Below, one piece after another: positions 54,162 through 64,000 of a stretch of 64,000 bases of DNA (position 1 is its first letter; each line of letters starts with the position of its first letter). The DNA lies in the NCBI RefSeq assembly GCF_021462225.1, contig NC_061801.1, positions 5,018,125 to 5,082,124 on the forward strand, read 5' to 3'. Both the position numbers and the translations under genes were made by a program. Source of the stretch: Girardinichthys multiradiatus (taxonomy: Eukaryota > Chordata > Actinopteri > Cyprinodontiformes > Goodeidae). A model generated the notes under the pieces. The model was not told the DNA's origin, made no database searches, and was given only the letters and a program-made list of their open reading frames with translations.

Positions 54162-55640
54162 CAGGGGTGTCAAACCCATTTTTGTTTAGGGGCCGCATAC
54201 AGCTTAATCTGATCTCAAGGGGGCCACAGAAGTAAACTCATTTCATGATTAAATAGAACAAATAAAAGTGGACTTGTTTTTTTTATATTAAACGAATTTC
54301 ACTTTTACAAAATATATTATGAATAAACTCAGAGTTTTTAAGAAAAGTATGTGCAATTTTAACAATAATTTTACTCAGTTAAACATTTATTTAAGTGCGT
54401 TATGCATAAGAACTGATCACAGTGATTGTACAATGTTGCAAAACATTTCTTCACAGTTTTTGGAACTTAAAAATACTGTCCTGCATGACAAAATACATCA
54501 AACAGATAAAAATTAAGAAATTATTAAAAATCAATTTACCACGTCTGGGAAGCAATTTGAACAAATTATCTGGCTTCACACATTTGAAGTCTTAATTGTC
54601 AGCTGTTTTAAACAGACATTTGATTAAGTACATTTGTCACCTTTTTTGTTGAGGCATAAAGTGTATACATATAGAAAAACTTACATAACATGTATTGCAT
54701 GAATGAGAAATATTTATCCAACAAAACTCTTGTTGTAAATCTGTTACTGACTAGCACTAACTTTAACATATTTAATTCAGCAAATATTCAAAGCTGTAAT
54801 TTTTAATAGTGCAACATTGACAGTAACATTCCATAGGATTTAGTTTCACTCAGTATTTGCCCCTGACACTTGGCATCTTTTAGCCTGGACAAGTACATCA
54901 ATATCATGCAACATGTCCTGAGCAGCAGCCAATTTCAGAGTCTCATTTAAGTGCTTATGTGTGAGCTTAGAGCGCAGCTTTGTTTTATTTATATTCATTA
55001 GTGTGAAAATTTGCTCACAAAGGTAGGTAGTCCCAAATATGGACAACATTTTTGCAGCCAGTCCTGTCAATTTAGGATATCCTGGTAGGAGACACTTGTA
55101 AAATGTGTCCAAGCCAACTGATGCAAATGTGTCCTTCAATTCCACATCACACTGCAAATCAATGATTTCAAGTTGCATATCAACGGGTACATCAGAAGCT
55201 CTGACTGTGAATGGTGAGCAAAAAACTGAGAATTCTGTCTCGAGTTCGCTAAATACCTGAAATTGTTTGTCAAACTCACTCAGCAACCTTAAAATTGTAT
55301 CTTTGCACCGTTTCACATTATGGTTAACGCTTGCTGCGCACACATCTCTCAGATAGGGAAAATGAGCAGGGTCCCCGGTTGGCTTCTGCGTCTCCCATAA
55401 TGTCAGCTTTAACTTGAATGCACATATGCTGTCATAATACTGTTACAATTGTTTTGCCTCCTTGCAACATTTTGTTCAGATTATTCAAGTGTCCTGTGAT
55501 ATCAACCATAAATGCAAGGTCCTGCAGCCATAGCGGGTATTTTAATTCCTGAACAGGTTTACCTTTTTTTTCCATGAACTGTCCAATTTCCCCAGGTAGA
55601 TTGAAAAAGCGCTTCAGCACAGCACCTCTGCTTAACTATC
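54162..55640 (-). mobile_element. hAT element, 5'-truncated
   Basis: One terminal repeat, CAGGGGTGTCAAACCCATTT, starts at 54162 inside the LINE. About 600 bp of non-coding DNA and then the C-terminal half of a transposase follow. The other terminus is not visible and the N-terminal half is missing, so the 8-bp target duplication cannot be confirmed. Confidence 0.8.
54846..55640 (-). pseudogene. hAT transposase C-terminal half (SCAND3/GTF2IRD2-like)
   Basis: Minus-strand frame 55620-55432 reads FMEKKGKPVQELKYPLWLQD and LAFMVDITGHLNNLNKMLQG. A short shifted piece follows, and the 165-codon ORF 55343-54846 ends with YLCEQIFTLMNINKTKLRSK and LTHKHLNETLKL, the C-terminal dimerisation domain of hAT transposases. 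Similar domesticated vertebrate proteins are SCAND3/ZBED9- and GTF2IRD2-type. The BED finger and the first catalytic residues are absent. Confidence 0.85.
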
Positions 55641-56160
55641 GAACTTCACAATTTGCAATAAACTGAACTCTGTGGTACTTGATACTATTATAGTGTAACT
55701 CACATTTATATCCTTTACAGTCATAAGAAACATCATGGTCAAATGAAAAGATTACTATAGATTTAAACTTGCCAGAGGTATGACATATTTTGGGCCTAAC
55801 ATAATACATAAAAAACAGGGCAAGGAGGAGGAGTAGCAACCATCTTTCAGTTCGATTTATTGATTAGTCCCAGACCAATTAATAGCAACAACTCTTTTCA
55901 ATATTTAATCCTGAGTTTTCTCATCCAAATTGCAAAGCACTAAAACCACTTCTGTTTGTTGTTTTGTGCTTTAATGTTATCTTAGACTTAATTGGCTTTG
56001 CTCAAAACATTAACAAACCTACCCACCTTTGTCTTCATTCTCTGGACCTTGTGCTGACATATAGCATTGAGTGTAAAGAAATAACAATATTCCCTCATAA
56101 CCCTGTCCTGTCTGTAATTTGTTTTTTAATCTTTGAGTTTAATTTAATTGAGTACTCTAC
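55641..56160. other. Non-coding stretch, nothing recognised
   Basis: No coding or element ends; it separates the truncated hAT from a truncated Tc1. Confidence 0.3.
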
Positions 56161-56164
56161 ACCT

Positions 56165-56703
56165 GAAAGAAAATTTCAGACTCTTGCATGCCCAGAGTGA
56201 AGCATGGGGGTGAATCAGTGATGGTTTGGGCTGCCATATCATGGCATTCCCTTGGCCCAATACTTGTGCTAGATGGGCTGCCAAGGACTACCAAACCATT
56301 CTTGAGGACTATGTGCATCCAATGGTTCAAACATTGTATCCTGAAGGCGGTGCCGTGTATCAGGATGACAATGCACCAATACACACAGCAAGACTGGTGA
56401 AAGATTGGTTTGATGAACATGAAAGTGAAGTTGAACATCTCCCATGGCCTGCACAGTCACCAGATCTAAATATTTTGGAGGAGCGAGTCAGAAAACGTTT
56501 TCCTCCACCAGTATCACGTATTTACCTGGCCACTATCCTGCAAGAAGAAGGGCTTAAAATCCCTCTGACCACTGTGCAGGACTTGTATATGTAATTCCCA
56601 AGACGAATTGACGCTGTATTGGCCGCAAAAGGAGGCCCTACACCATACTAATAAATTATTGTGGTCTAAAATCAGGTGTTTCAGTTTCATTGTCCAACCC
56701 CTG
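56165..56703 (+). pseudogene. Tc1-like transposase C-terminal half with right inverted repeat
   Basis: Two overlapping plus frames give VKHGGESVMVWAAISWHSLG, then after a shift GGAVYQDDNAPIHTARLVKD (second Asp) and WPAQSPDLNILEE. About eight residues after the third acidic position are deleted compared with the family, and RVRKRFPPPVSR follows. The C-terminus reads IPLTTVQDLY. A right inverted repeat TCAGTTTCATTGTCCAACCC and CTG end at 56703, with TA at 56704-56705. The 5' half is missing. Confidence 0.85.
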
Positions 56704-56714
56704 TATATGCTTCC

Positions 56715-57340
56715 AATAGGTCAAATTATCAGGTATCATGGGATACATTTTCACTGTTATGCTGATGATACTCAGTTTATTTATCCATAAATCCTGATAA
56801 GCCCAACCAGTTAAGATAGACTATATGCATGTATAGAAGACAATAAAACTTGCATGACTTTCAATTCGCTGCTTCTAAATTCAGACAATACAGACGTTGC
56901 CGTCTTTGGACCCAAATCGTTGAAAAAGAAACTGCTTAGGCAGTTAATCAGTTAATGTCTACGGCATTAAATTGTCCCCGGTAATAAAGTAAAAAATACT
57001 GGTGTTATTTTTGACCAGGACATGTCATTTAAATCCCATATTAAACAGGTTTCTAGGATTTTCTTCTTTCACCTCCAGAATATTCCCAAAATTAGAAATA
57101 TCCTGTCCAGGAGTGGTGCTGAAAAACTAATCCATGCATCTGTTACTTCAAGTCTGGACTATTGTAACTCTTTACTATCAGGATGTCCACAAAATGCAGT
57201 TAAAAGTCTCCAGCTGATCCAAAAATGCTGCAGCTAGAGTTCTGATGAAAATTGAAAAGAGAGATCATATTTCTCCTATTTTAGCTTCCCTTCACTGGCT
57301 CCCTGTTAAATTCAGAATAGAATTTAAAATTCTCCTTCTC
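56715..57340 (+). pseudogene. LINE RT fragment
   Basis: Plus frames show FHCYADDTQFIYP (RT active-site motif with both Asp), GNKVKNTGVIFDQDM-like sequence, MSFKSHIKQVSRIFFFHLQN and TSSLDYCNSLLSGCPQNAVK, matching the LINE at 43470-45091 (same family, opposite strand). Several shifts and stops. Its 3' untranslated region continues at 58095-58620 after an interruption. Confidence 0.82.
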
Positions 57341-57369
57341 ACATCTAGCTCCATCATATGGAGAGTCGT

Positions 57370-57960
57370 TTAATTCAAAATTAAATAAATAAATAAATAC
57401 TGCTATTGATAAATTATTAATAAATATTCCATGAAATCAATAAATATCCCCATAAAATAAAACAAAATAATTATTTTAAAAGAAATTTTCATCTAATTTT
57501 ATTTAATTCATTTCAAGATTTATTTTATTTACTTAAATATTTGACAGAGAGCCAGGGGCTGTCACTGAAGCTTGAGAAGGGCTCCTCAAGCCACTTTTTA
57601 ATAATGAGTCGGGTGTAGGAAGATTGTCCTAGTTACTCATCAGCTCATTTCCACTCCATTAGGGAAGGCAGAAAGCCTCCAAGTGGAATTGCACAGCTAA
57701 AAGCGCTATGGTTGAGCAAGTCTGACCATGCAAGATGGTGTAAATAAATGCAGCGTCATAGTATTTGTCTCACTAATCCGCCGAGCCTCTCTCAGCTTAA
57801 TACCATAATCACTCTCATGTAAACATTTAAGCTATAAATATGGAATAATTTCAAGATTTAATTTATTTACTTAAATATTTATTTAATTTACTTAAAGATT
57901 TATTTATTTATTTTACTTAGAGATTTATTTATGTATTTATTTCATAATGCAGTTTTATTT
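57370..57960. repeat. AT-rich minisatellite-like tract
   Basis: Words such as TTATTTACTTAAATATTTA recur at about 30-base spacing on both sides of the second 301-bp copy (57511-57541 and 57849-57879, 30 of 31 bases identical). The tract lies within the LINE. Confidence 0.7.
57543..57843. repeat. 301-bp duplicated segment, copy 2
   Basis: Direct repeat of 52431-52731 (6 mismatches, no gaps), sitting inside the AT-rich tract that interrupts a LINE. It is bordered by 31-bp near-identical flanks (57511-57541 and 57849-57879). This is the derived copy, since its host sequence is a LINE. Confidence 0.95.
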
Positions 57961-58040
57961 TGTAAAGCTACTTTACGTATTTCACCCCGTTTTTCATTTT
58001 AAGCTCTTTTTACGGCCGGAGCCAGGAGAGGGAGCATGGG

Positions 58041-58082
58041 GAGGGAGCCAGGGGATTCCTCGCAGAATCCCCTGGCTCCCTC
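58041..58082. repeat. 18-bp perfect hairpin, GC-rich
   Basis: Arms 58041-58058 and 58065-58082 are exact reverse complements with a 6-base CTCGCA loop. Much GC-richer than the AT tract to its left. It lies at the point where LINE sequence resumes. Confidence 0.92.
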
Positions 58083-58094
58083 CGGCATCCTGTC

Positions 58095-58620
58095 TTTGGC
58101 ATGCTGCTATAGGCTTAGGCTGCTGGAGGACATAATGACCACTTTCACTCTCTCTGCGACATTCTCATACCACTCTCCAATTTTGCATTATTTGCTTTTA
58201 ACTTTATGTTCTCTCTGTCTGTTTTTTTTTTCTCTTCCTAGAAGGTACACCTGGCCCGACTCTGTGTTTAGCTGGGACACTTTTCTGGAGGGGGACATCG
58301 GCCAAGCTTCTACTGCCAACAACAAAATGCTCACCTTCTACTGATGATACACTTGGCCCTGTCTTTCAGTGTTTAACCCTGTCTCTCCTAGACATAGCTA
58401 CTGGCTGAGCTTTTACTGTGACTAACTGTATGTGTTCTCTTTCATACTCTAGACATGAAAACTGGCTCAGAGTTCATCTACTTAGCTGTCTTTCTCTCTT
58501 AGATGAAGCCACTAAAGAAGCTACAACCATTAATGTTTTATTTTTCTTTTCCATAGAAAGTACTCCTGGATCAGTGCTTCTGTGTTCTTTTTGTGTCTCT
58601 GCTCTGATTTGAAACACAAA
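58095..58620 (+). mobile_element. LINE 3' untranslated region
   Basis: GCTGCTATAGGCTTAGGCTG and CTGGAGGACATAATGACCAC, then the following 500 bp, match the 3' untranslated region of the minus-strand LINE at 43470-45091 (about 44400 downward). It continues the LINE interrupted at 57340. Confidence 0.85.
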
Positions 58621-60990
58621 AGAGAAAGAAACCAGGAACCTAAATGATCAAGAATGACACTCCAGACAACTTGCAACTTGTGTCTCTGTCAAGGATTATA
58701 AAGAGGATAGGGTTCTGGAATAACTAGAGGCAGTTCAAGTTCAGTCAGACCTACCACCAAGTGACTCGTAGCACCCTGATCCTTCTAGCTGTAACACAGC
58801 CCCTTCTATGTTTGGTTCTGTTAGGTCTGTTAAACATGTCTAACGGCCTTGAGGGTAAAACTGTTTTTGTGACAACCAGTGCTATAACCTCACCTTGAGG
58901 TCCCTGTGGGGGAGCTGAGACATGATATGAGCTGGTGGAACTTGGCGTCATGTTAGACGGAAACACCATGAATCATCCTGATGTCCCTCCTTGTGTTACC
59001 AGGATGACATTGATCTCATTTGTCACGCTGTTATGGCAACCAACAGGACATAAATACCGAAACAGTCAGAATTTATTCATTTGTCACCTGCATTGATTAA
59101 AATCAGATTTTAGAAATTAAAATCCTGCCCAGCAGGTGTTATTAAAATTCAATAAGAGATAACTTAAGAGGAAGAGCTTGTTGATGAGTGGCTGTTTGAT
59201 TTCTTGGTTTCAAGGTTTCTGTCACGTGGGACATTGAGGTCATTTGTGTTAGATTTTTGCATAGCATGCTCATTGCTTTCACTAGTGACTGACAGGGCCT
59301 TAAGGGTATCATTCTTTAAACATTTTCACTTCCACATAAAATCAGCACTATTTTAAAGTCACTGCCATTTTAAAATTTCATCAAAGCAGAACAAAGTTTG
59401 TGTGAAAACCTTTTCAATAATGCATGAAATGCTGCAGATCTGTTACCACCCTGTGTCTCTGGTAAACAACAGCCTGTCCAAAGTGACGGACAGTGACAGT
59501 CACATTCAATCAGAGAAAAAGTGCCATCTGCATTGATATAATAAGCATAGAAACAGGGCTTTTACTTGAGTTTATTGCTTCTTGTCCTTGAAGTTGTCCT
59601 CTCCTATTTTTGGGGGGTTCCTCCCCCCTCCCAGCTCTGTTTTCATTGTGTGAACCAACTCTCCCCTTTAAGATGGTTGGACGCATTGAGTCTTAGCTCA
59701 CACACTGAACCGTAAGGGTTCTTTTACCCACTCTGATCATCTGTGTCTTCCTACATGGCAAAGAGAGACGTTGCCAACCTGCAGCCTCGGGGCCATCAAT
59801 ATGCAGAACTCAATGACTCAAAACGATCATGGTCACCAGAATACACCTTCAGAAAGTCCTCTGTGATCAGGCTTCTCTGTTTCTGGATTAAATGAACCAC
59901 GATGCAGTTTAATCCAAAACAGATTAAACGACTATGCTATCAGGCTGTCCCAGTTCCACACTCACACAACCGGAGTTATTTATATCTCTGCAGCCTTGCA
60001 CTACAACCAAGAAAGCATTCTTGGGTCTTGGGCATTTCATTATCTATAAATGCTTCATGTGGTCTCATTACAGAGACATAACATAACTGGCATGAATGCC
60101 TAAAGCCTAAATCTTCAAACTGTTCTGTTTTCAAACAGACAGAATTAATCTTTTTCTTTTCAGACCGTGAAAGATAATTGTTTTTTTAAGCTGGGTTGAA
60201 CTCCTCAGTCAGCTCTGTTGTGCTGCAGACCATAAAAGGACTCATACAATGGATTCTACAAAACGTTAACCACTCTTAATAGGCAGACAACAGCGACAAC
60301 AAGTTGTGTACAGATTGTAAAAACACTTTACTTTCGAACTATTGAAGCAAATCTATTACAGATGTTAAAGTGTGATTCCTATTACAAAAGTGAAAAACTT
60401 CAAGTGAAAAGGAACGTTGTGATTTTTCTTTTAATTATTGCAAAGTTCTGTAAGTACCCATCACAATGAAATACTGCATAAAAGCATCATTTACCACAGC
60501 TTGAAAGGACATTTCTCATCTTTTCTAATTGCATTATTCAACATCTCATGAAGCAGGTCAACTCCAATTTGCAATTTTTCACACTTTTGACCTCATGTTT
60601 GTGTTTTAAAGACCAACATTAAATTCCTATAAAACAACAATCAAGCCACATGTCTTGGATTTAGATATCTGATTGGGACTAATTCTGTGATTGGTTCATT
60701 TAGAGTTTCTTTTGATTGTTCTATTTAAACAAATAACTAAAACATATTGGTAAATGTTTCTAATGGGGATAAAGGTTAATTATTATTTTCCACCTTGAAA
60801 CAGAGTGTAAAGGTCCATATATTAATATATTGCATATTAAACCTGATATAGCCAAGCGGGATCAGCAGATAGAAAATAAAATTTGAAAAATGAAGTGTTT
60901 GTCCAAACAAGAAGTCTCACTTTAACATAAACTGTAGGTGTGTGTCTGTGTCTGGTTCATTTTTAGAAAAACATCGTCAATCAGTGAAGT
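58621..60990. other. Largely unassigned, possibly single-copy
   Basis: A minus-strand 72-codon ORF (58969-58751) is rich in Pro, Ser and Arg but matches nothing I know. The rest shows no repeats or coding. Confidence 0.3.
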
Positions 60991-60995
60991 TGAAC

Positions 60996-62049
60996 TCTAG
61001 GTGGGTACAGTAGCCACAAATTGTACTTACCGTATTTTCCGCACTATAAGGCGCACCGGATTATAAGGCGCACCTTCAATGAATGGCCTATTTTAGAACT
61101 TTTTTCGTATATAGGGCGCACCGGATTATAAGGCGCATAGAATAGAAGCTACTGCAGTCAAACGTTTGACTGGGGTTGCGTTATGCATCCACTAGATGGA
61201 GCTGTGCTAAAGAGAATGTCAACAAAACAGTCAGATAAGTCTGTCAGCCAAACTTTATTAATACACTACAAACCAGCGTTCTGATAACTCCATTCACTCC
61301 CATGGTAAGGTCTCCTCTACATAGAATTCTATTGAATAGAGCCAACCGCACGTTAGGAATGCATTGGAGTCTATGAAGTTGAAGTTGAAATCAAATGTTA
61401 ATTAAAACGTGAAAGGGAACTTTTCCCTGATTCAGTAAACACGTAAAAGAAACAGTTTGATGCACTAAATCAAACGTTAGTACATTCACAATATAGTAGC
61501 GTTAACTGTTGAATTCTCTCGCTGCTGCTCTATTCCCATGTTCGACTGCGTAGCTGACAGCCTTGAGTTTGAACTCAGCATCGTAAGCGTGTCTCTTGAA
61601 AGGTGCAATTTTGGGGTCGTTATACACACACAAGTGGTGTTGGACTAGGAGTAAGCACAGTACAGGTGTTTACCGCTATTACTTCGGCGACACCCTGACT
61701 ACGGTAGCCGTAATGCTGCAAGCGGTGCAGCTTTGTAGTTTACCAGTCGTACTGAAACATTTTGACAGAGCGCCGTGTACAACCAGTATGGATCAACCAA
61801 TTAACCAATTGATCCATATATAAGGCGCTCCGGATTACAAGGCGCACTGTAATTCTTTGAGAAAATTAATGGTTTTTAAGTGCGCCTTATAGTGCGGAAA
61901 ATACGGTAAGTAGGAGTAATGATACTTAAAAATAATGTTATTCAAGTAGAAGTAAAAAGTGTGTTGCAGTAAAACTACTTCTAGAAGTACATTTATTTGA
62001 AATGTTATTCGAGTAAATGTAACTACAACTAATGGATTACCCACTTCTG
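60996..62049. mobile_element. hAT-type non-autonomous element carrying a MITE
   Basis: Left end near AGGTGGGTACAGTAGCCACA and right end ACCCACTTCTG, with internal AAGTAGAAGTA-type words, match teleost hAT (Tol2-like) non-autonomous elements. Removing the nested MITE (61030-61906) and one TA restores a continuous sequence (TTGTACTTA joined to AGTAGGAGTA). No transposase; 8-bp target duplication not confirmed. Confidence 0.65.
61030..61906. mobile_element. MITE with CCGTATTTTCCGC ends, TA target site
   Basis: 877 bp with inverted ends CCGTATTTTCCGCACTATAA and its reverse complement, flanked by TA at 61028-61029 and 61907-61908. Sub-terminal copies of GGCGCACCGGATTATAAGGC repeat near both ends. 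No transposase ORF. The TA duplicate suggests mobilisation by a Tc1/mariner/pogo-type enzyme (inference). Confidence 0.85.
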
Positions 62050-62108
62050 TTGGAATGTGACAAAATGTGAACAAGCTCAAGGGGTATGAAAACTTTTGCA
62101 AGGCACTG
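62050..62108. mobile_element. Lone right end of a Tc1-like family
   Basis: CTCAAGGGGTATGAAAACTT, then TTGCAAGGCACTG, with TA at 62109-62110. The same family, from memory, as the remnant at 50590-51150. It abuts the hAT-type element directly. Confidence 0.5.
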
Positions 62109-62393
62109 TACTATTTTTTCTTATGCATACCTGTTCTGACAGGTTACTTCCAAGTGGAGAAACAGAACCACAGCAGCAGTTTGGTGAGGTCAGTTAAAGT
62201 TATGACAAATCAGAAAAACCTAAATACCAAAGGTCACGGTCTTCATGGTGAGGTAAGGTTTCAGAGCACAAGACACCTCTGCCCACCTACATGTCTGAAA
62301 GAATCCATGTCATTGACTTGGTGTTCTTTGAAGATAAATGTACATATTTTTATTAAATGATTTATTATTTGTTTTGAAGATCTGTTACATTTA

Positions 62394-63140
62394 CAGTCCT
62401 GTGAAATCCAGGATTTTCACAATTTTTCAAATCACAGATTTTGTGGTGCTACTTTAGAAATTTTTGCAAGGAAATTTTCAATATTTTTCCTTATCGTATT
62501 TGTTTTTAGAAAAGTGCTCATTTTAGAATTTCTAAAATAAAATGAGATAACATGCCTGGTGTCAGTCCGTTGATTTAATTTGATTTGGTGCTACCATTGT
62601 TGTTACTTTGAAATGTGAATAAACTCGCTAGCTTAACAACATGCAGTTTCAGGTAATGATTAGCAAATATAAATGAAATATTTTCTTACTGGGTTTTGTT
62701 CAGCTGCTGCCATGGTTTTTCTAGCTTGTGATTCGGTTACTGTCATTTGCCTCTGTTGTCCCCTCGTGTGTTTTTTGGCATGTTGATGTTTGATTACTTG
62801 TAAATCGTAGTCAATCGTAGACTTCCTTCAGTGGTCAAGTACATTATTGCAAGGTGTGCTTAATAATTTTCCATCACTCTCTTGTAGAACAAAGGGACAC
62901 GGTCCTTTGCCCTTATGTATGACGGTAAATGTGATTTTTTATTACTTGCAACTTCCATCACGGACTTTAACTGACATCAAGTAAGGCTGAGACAGCAGTG
63001 CAGTAGAAGTAAGAAATACTGCCACTTGCAGGGAGGAGATAGCAGTCACTTAAACCCAATGTTTTGACCAATTTAGTGGAAAATTTGCAATAAACAAAAA
63101 ATTTTGCCAATCGCAGAATTGCAAAAAACTGGAGGGACTG
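62394..63140 (-). mobile_element. hAT-like remnant with CGGBP1-type finger
   Basis: CAGTCC at 62394 and GGACTG at 63140 give short inverted ends. On the minus strand near 62890-62780 the frame reads DGKLLSTPCNNVLDH*RKST, then IDYDLQVIKHQHAKK, like the single zinc finger of CGGBP1 and related hAT transposases. The first zinc-binding Cys is Ser here and a stop interrupts the finger. No catalytic domain. Element boundaries are tentative. Confidence 0.45.
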
Positions 63141-63344
63141 GCTTTAGGGGTCTTTATTTTAGGGCTTCTACAGATGCTGACAAATATACAAACAAAATTC
63201 TAATAAATGATAGATAATAAACTACTAACTAACTAAACAACTAGAAATACTATTGTGCATGTTCAGCACTGACTTTATTTTCTAGGCCACAAATGCAATG
63301 CCTTTTATGGGGTCCTGGTGCAAAAATTCAACAAAATAAATGTC

Positions 63345-63480
63345 ACTGTCAGTCAGTCAGTCATTTTCTATACCGCTTCTTCCATAGTGGGTCGCGGGGA
63401 AGCTGGTGCTTATCTCCAGCAGTCTATGGGTGGGAGGCAGGGTCCACCCTGGACAGGGAGCCAGTCCATCGCAGGGCTAA
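63345..63480 (-). repeat. LINE/SINE 3' tail fragment
   Basis: Reverse-oriented relative of 48100-48240: on the plus strand (CAGT)n is followed by CATTTTCTATACCGCTTCTT and ATCTCCAGCAGTCTATGGGT. Confidence 0.75.
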
Positions 63481-63712
63481 ATGTCACTGTCTCATTTCTA
63501 ATATTTAGCCCACTTTCTTCACATTTAGTGTATTTTCTCACATTGATTGGGAATGCTAAACATAAATGTTAAATACATATCTAAAGATTATTTCTATACA
63601 TTTATATGTGTTAAATCTATTTCTACATTTTACATCTAAATCTTAAATCTATATCAACATCTTAAATCTATATCTAAATATATTTTTTATATCTTATCCT
63701 TTAATCTAACTA
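63481..63712. other. AT-rich tract
   Basis: ATCTAAATCTTAAATCTATA-type words repeat irregularly. No gene. Confidence 0.3.
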
Positions 63713-64000
63713 TACAAAAAATAAAAGGAACACTTAAACAACACAATATAACTCCAAGTATATCAAACTTCTGTGAAATCAAACTGTCCACTTAGGAAGC
63801 AACACTGATTGACAATCAGTTTCACATGCTGTTGTTCAAATGGAATATACAACAGGGGGAAATCTTTGGCGATTATCAAGACACACTCAATAAAGTAGGG
63901 GTTCTGCAGGTGGGGACCGCAGACCACTTCTCAGTATCTATGCTTTCTGGCTGATGTTTTGGTCACTTTTGAATGTTGGTGGTGCTTTCACACTCGTGGT
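63713..64000 (+). mobile_element. 5' end of a Tc1-like element, cut by the window edge
   Basis: Starts ACAAAAAATAAAAGGAACAC. Its leader includes TTCTGTGAAATCAAACTGTC, CCACTTAGGAAGCAACACTG and CACTTTTGAATGTTGGTGGT. From memory this is the inverted repeat and leader of a teleost Tc1-like family whose transposase would begin just beyond 64000. Confidence 0.6.

Overview
This 64-kb window looks like ray-finned fish (teleost) nuclear DNA: AT-rich, without any host protein-coding gene I can recognise, and packed with decayed mobile elements typical of teleosts. These include several Tc1-like families, L2/CR1/Rex-like and RTE-like LINEs, hAT, PIF/Harbinger and P-element/THAP9-type transposase remnants, LTR elements, a retrovirus-like provirus and a tRNA-derived SINE. 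Family names come from recognising motifs by eye and from memory; no database search was possible, and the species cannot be named.

Layout. 1-7.3 kb: a broken P-element/THAP9-like transposase and a hAT (ZMYM1/DUF4371-like) remnant. 7.3-14.3 kb: one retrovirus-like provirus on the minus strand, bounded by a 5-bp target duplication, with nearly identical 292/294-bp LTRs around a badly decayed gag-pol-env interior. 14.3-16.5 kb: unassigned. 16.5-18.8 kb: Tc1 debris, including an apparent chimera of two families, then a solo-LTR-like element. 19.7-27.1 kb: LINE 3' ends, a gag-protease remnant, a Harbinger fragment, a LINE RT fragment, a second solo-LTR-like element and a SINE tail. 27.9-30.6 kb: a Tc1-like element carrying a second Tc1-like element inside its transposase gene, both with clean TA duplications. 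30.6-37 kb: tandem repeats, a CpG-rich candidate promoter/first exon (about 32.2-32.9 kb), a long dispersed repeat and a possible two-exon acidic/RG-rich ORF.

37.6-46.4 kb: LINEs, a SINE and three Tc1 remnants. 46.6-51.2 kb: Tc1-like derivatives and LTRs, including a clean solo LTR with a 5-bp duplication (49317-49999). 52.4-58.6 kb: a 301-bp non-transposon sequence present twice as a 98% identical direct duplication, an RTE-like LINE hit by a hAT insertion, a Tc1 fragment, and a LINE interrupted by an AT-rich minisatellite, the second 301-bp copy and an 18-bp perfect hairpin. 61-64 kb: a MITE nested in a hAT-type non-autonomous element, a degenerate CGGBP1-like zinc-finger remnant, and the 5' end of another Tc1-like element cut by the window edge.

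There is no operon or pathway here. The useful information is in insertion order (nested elements, target duplications), in the contrast between young LTRs and a ruined interior in the provirus, and in the few stretches (32.2-32.9, 27.2-27.6, 52.4-52.7 kb) that look like host DNA.
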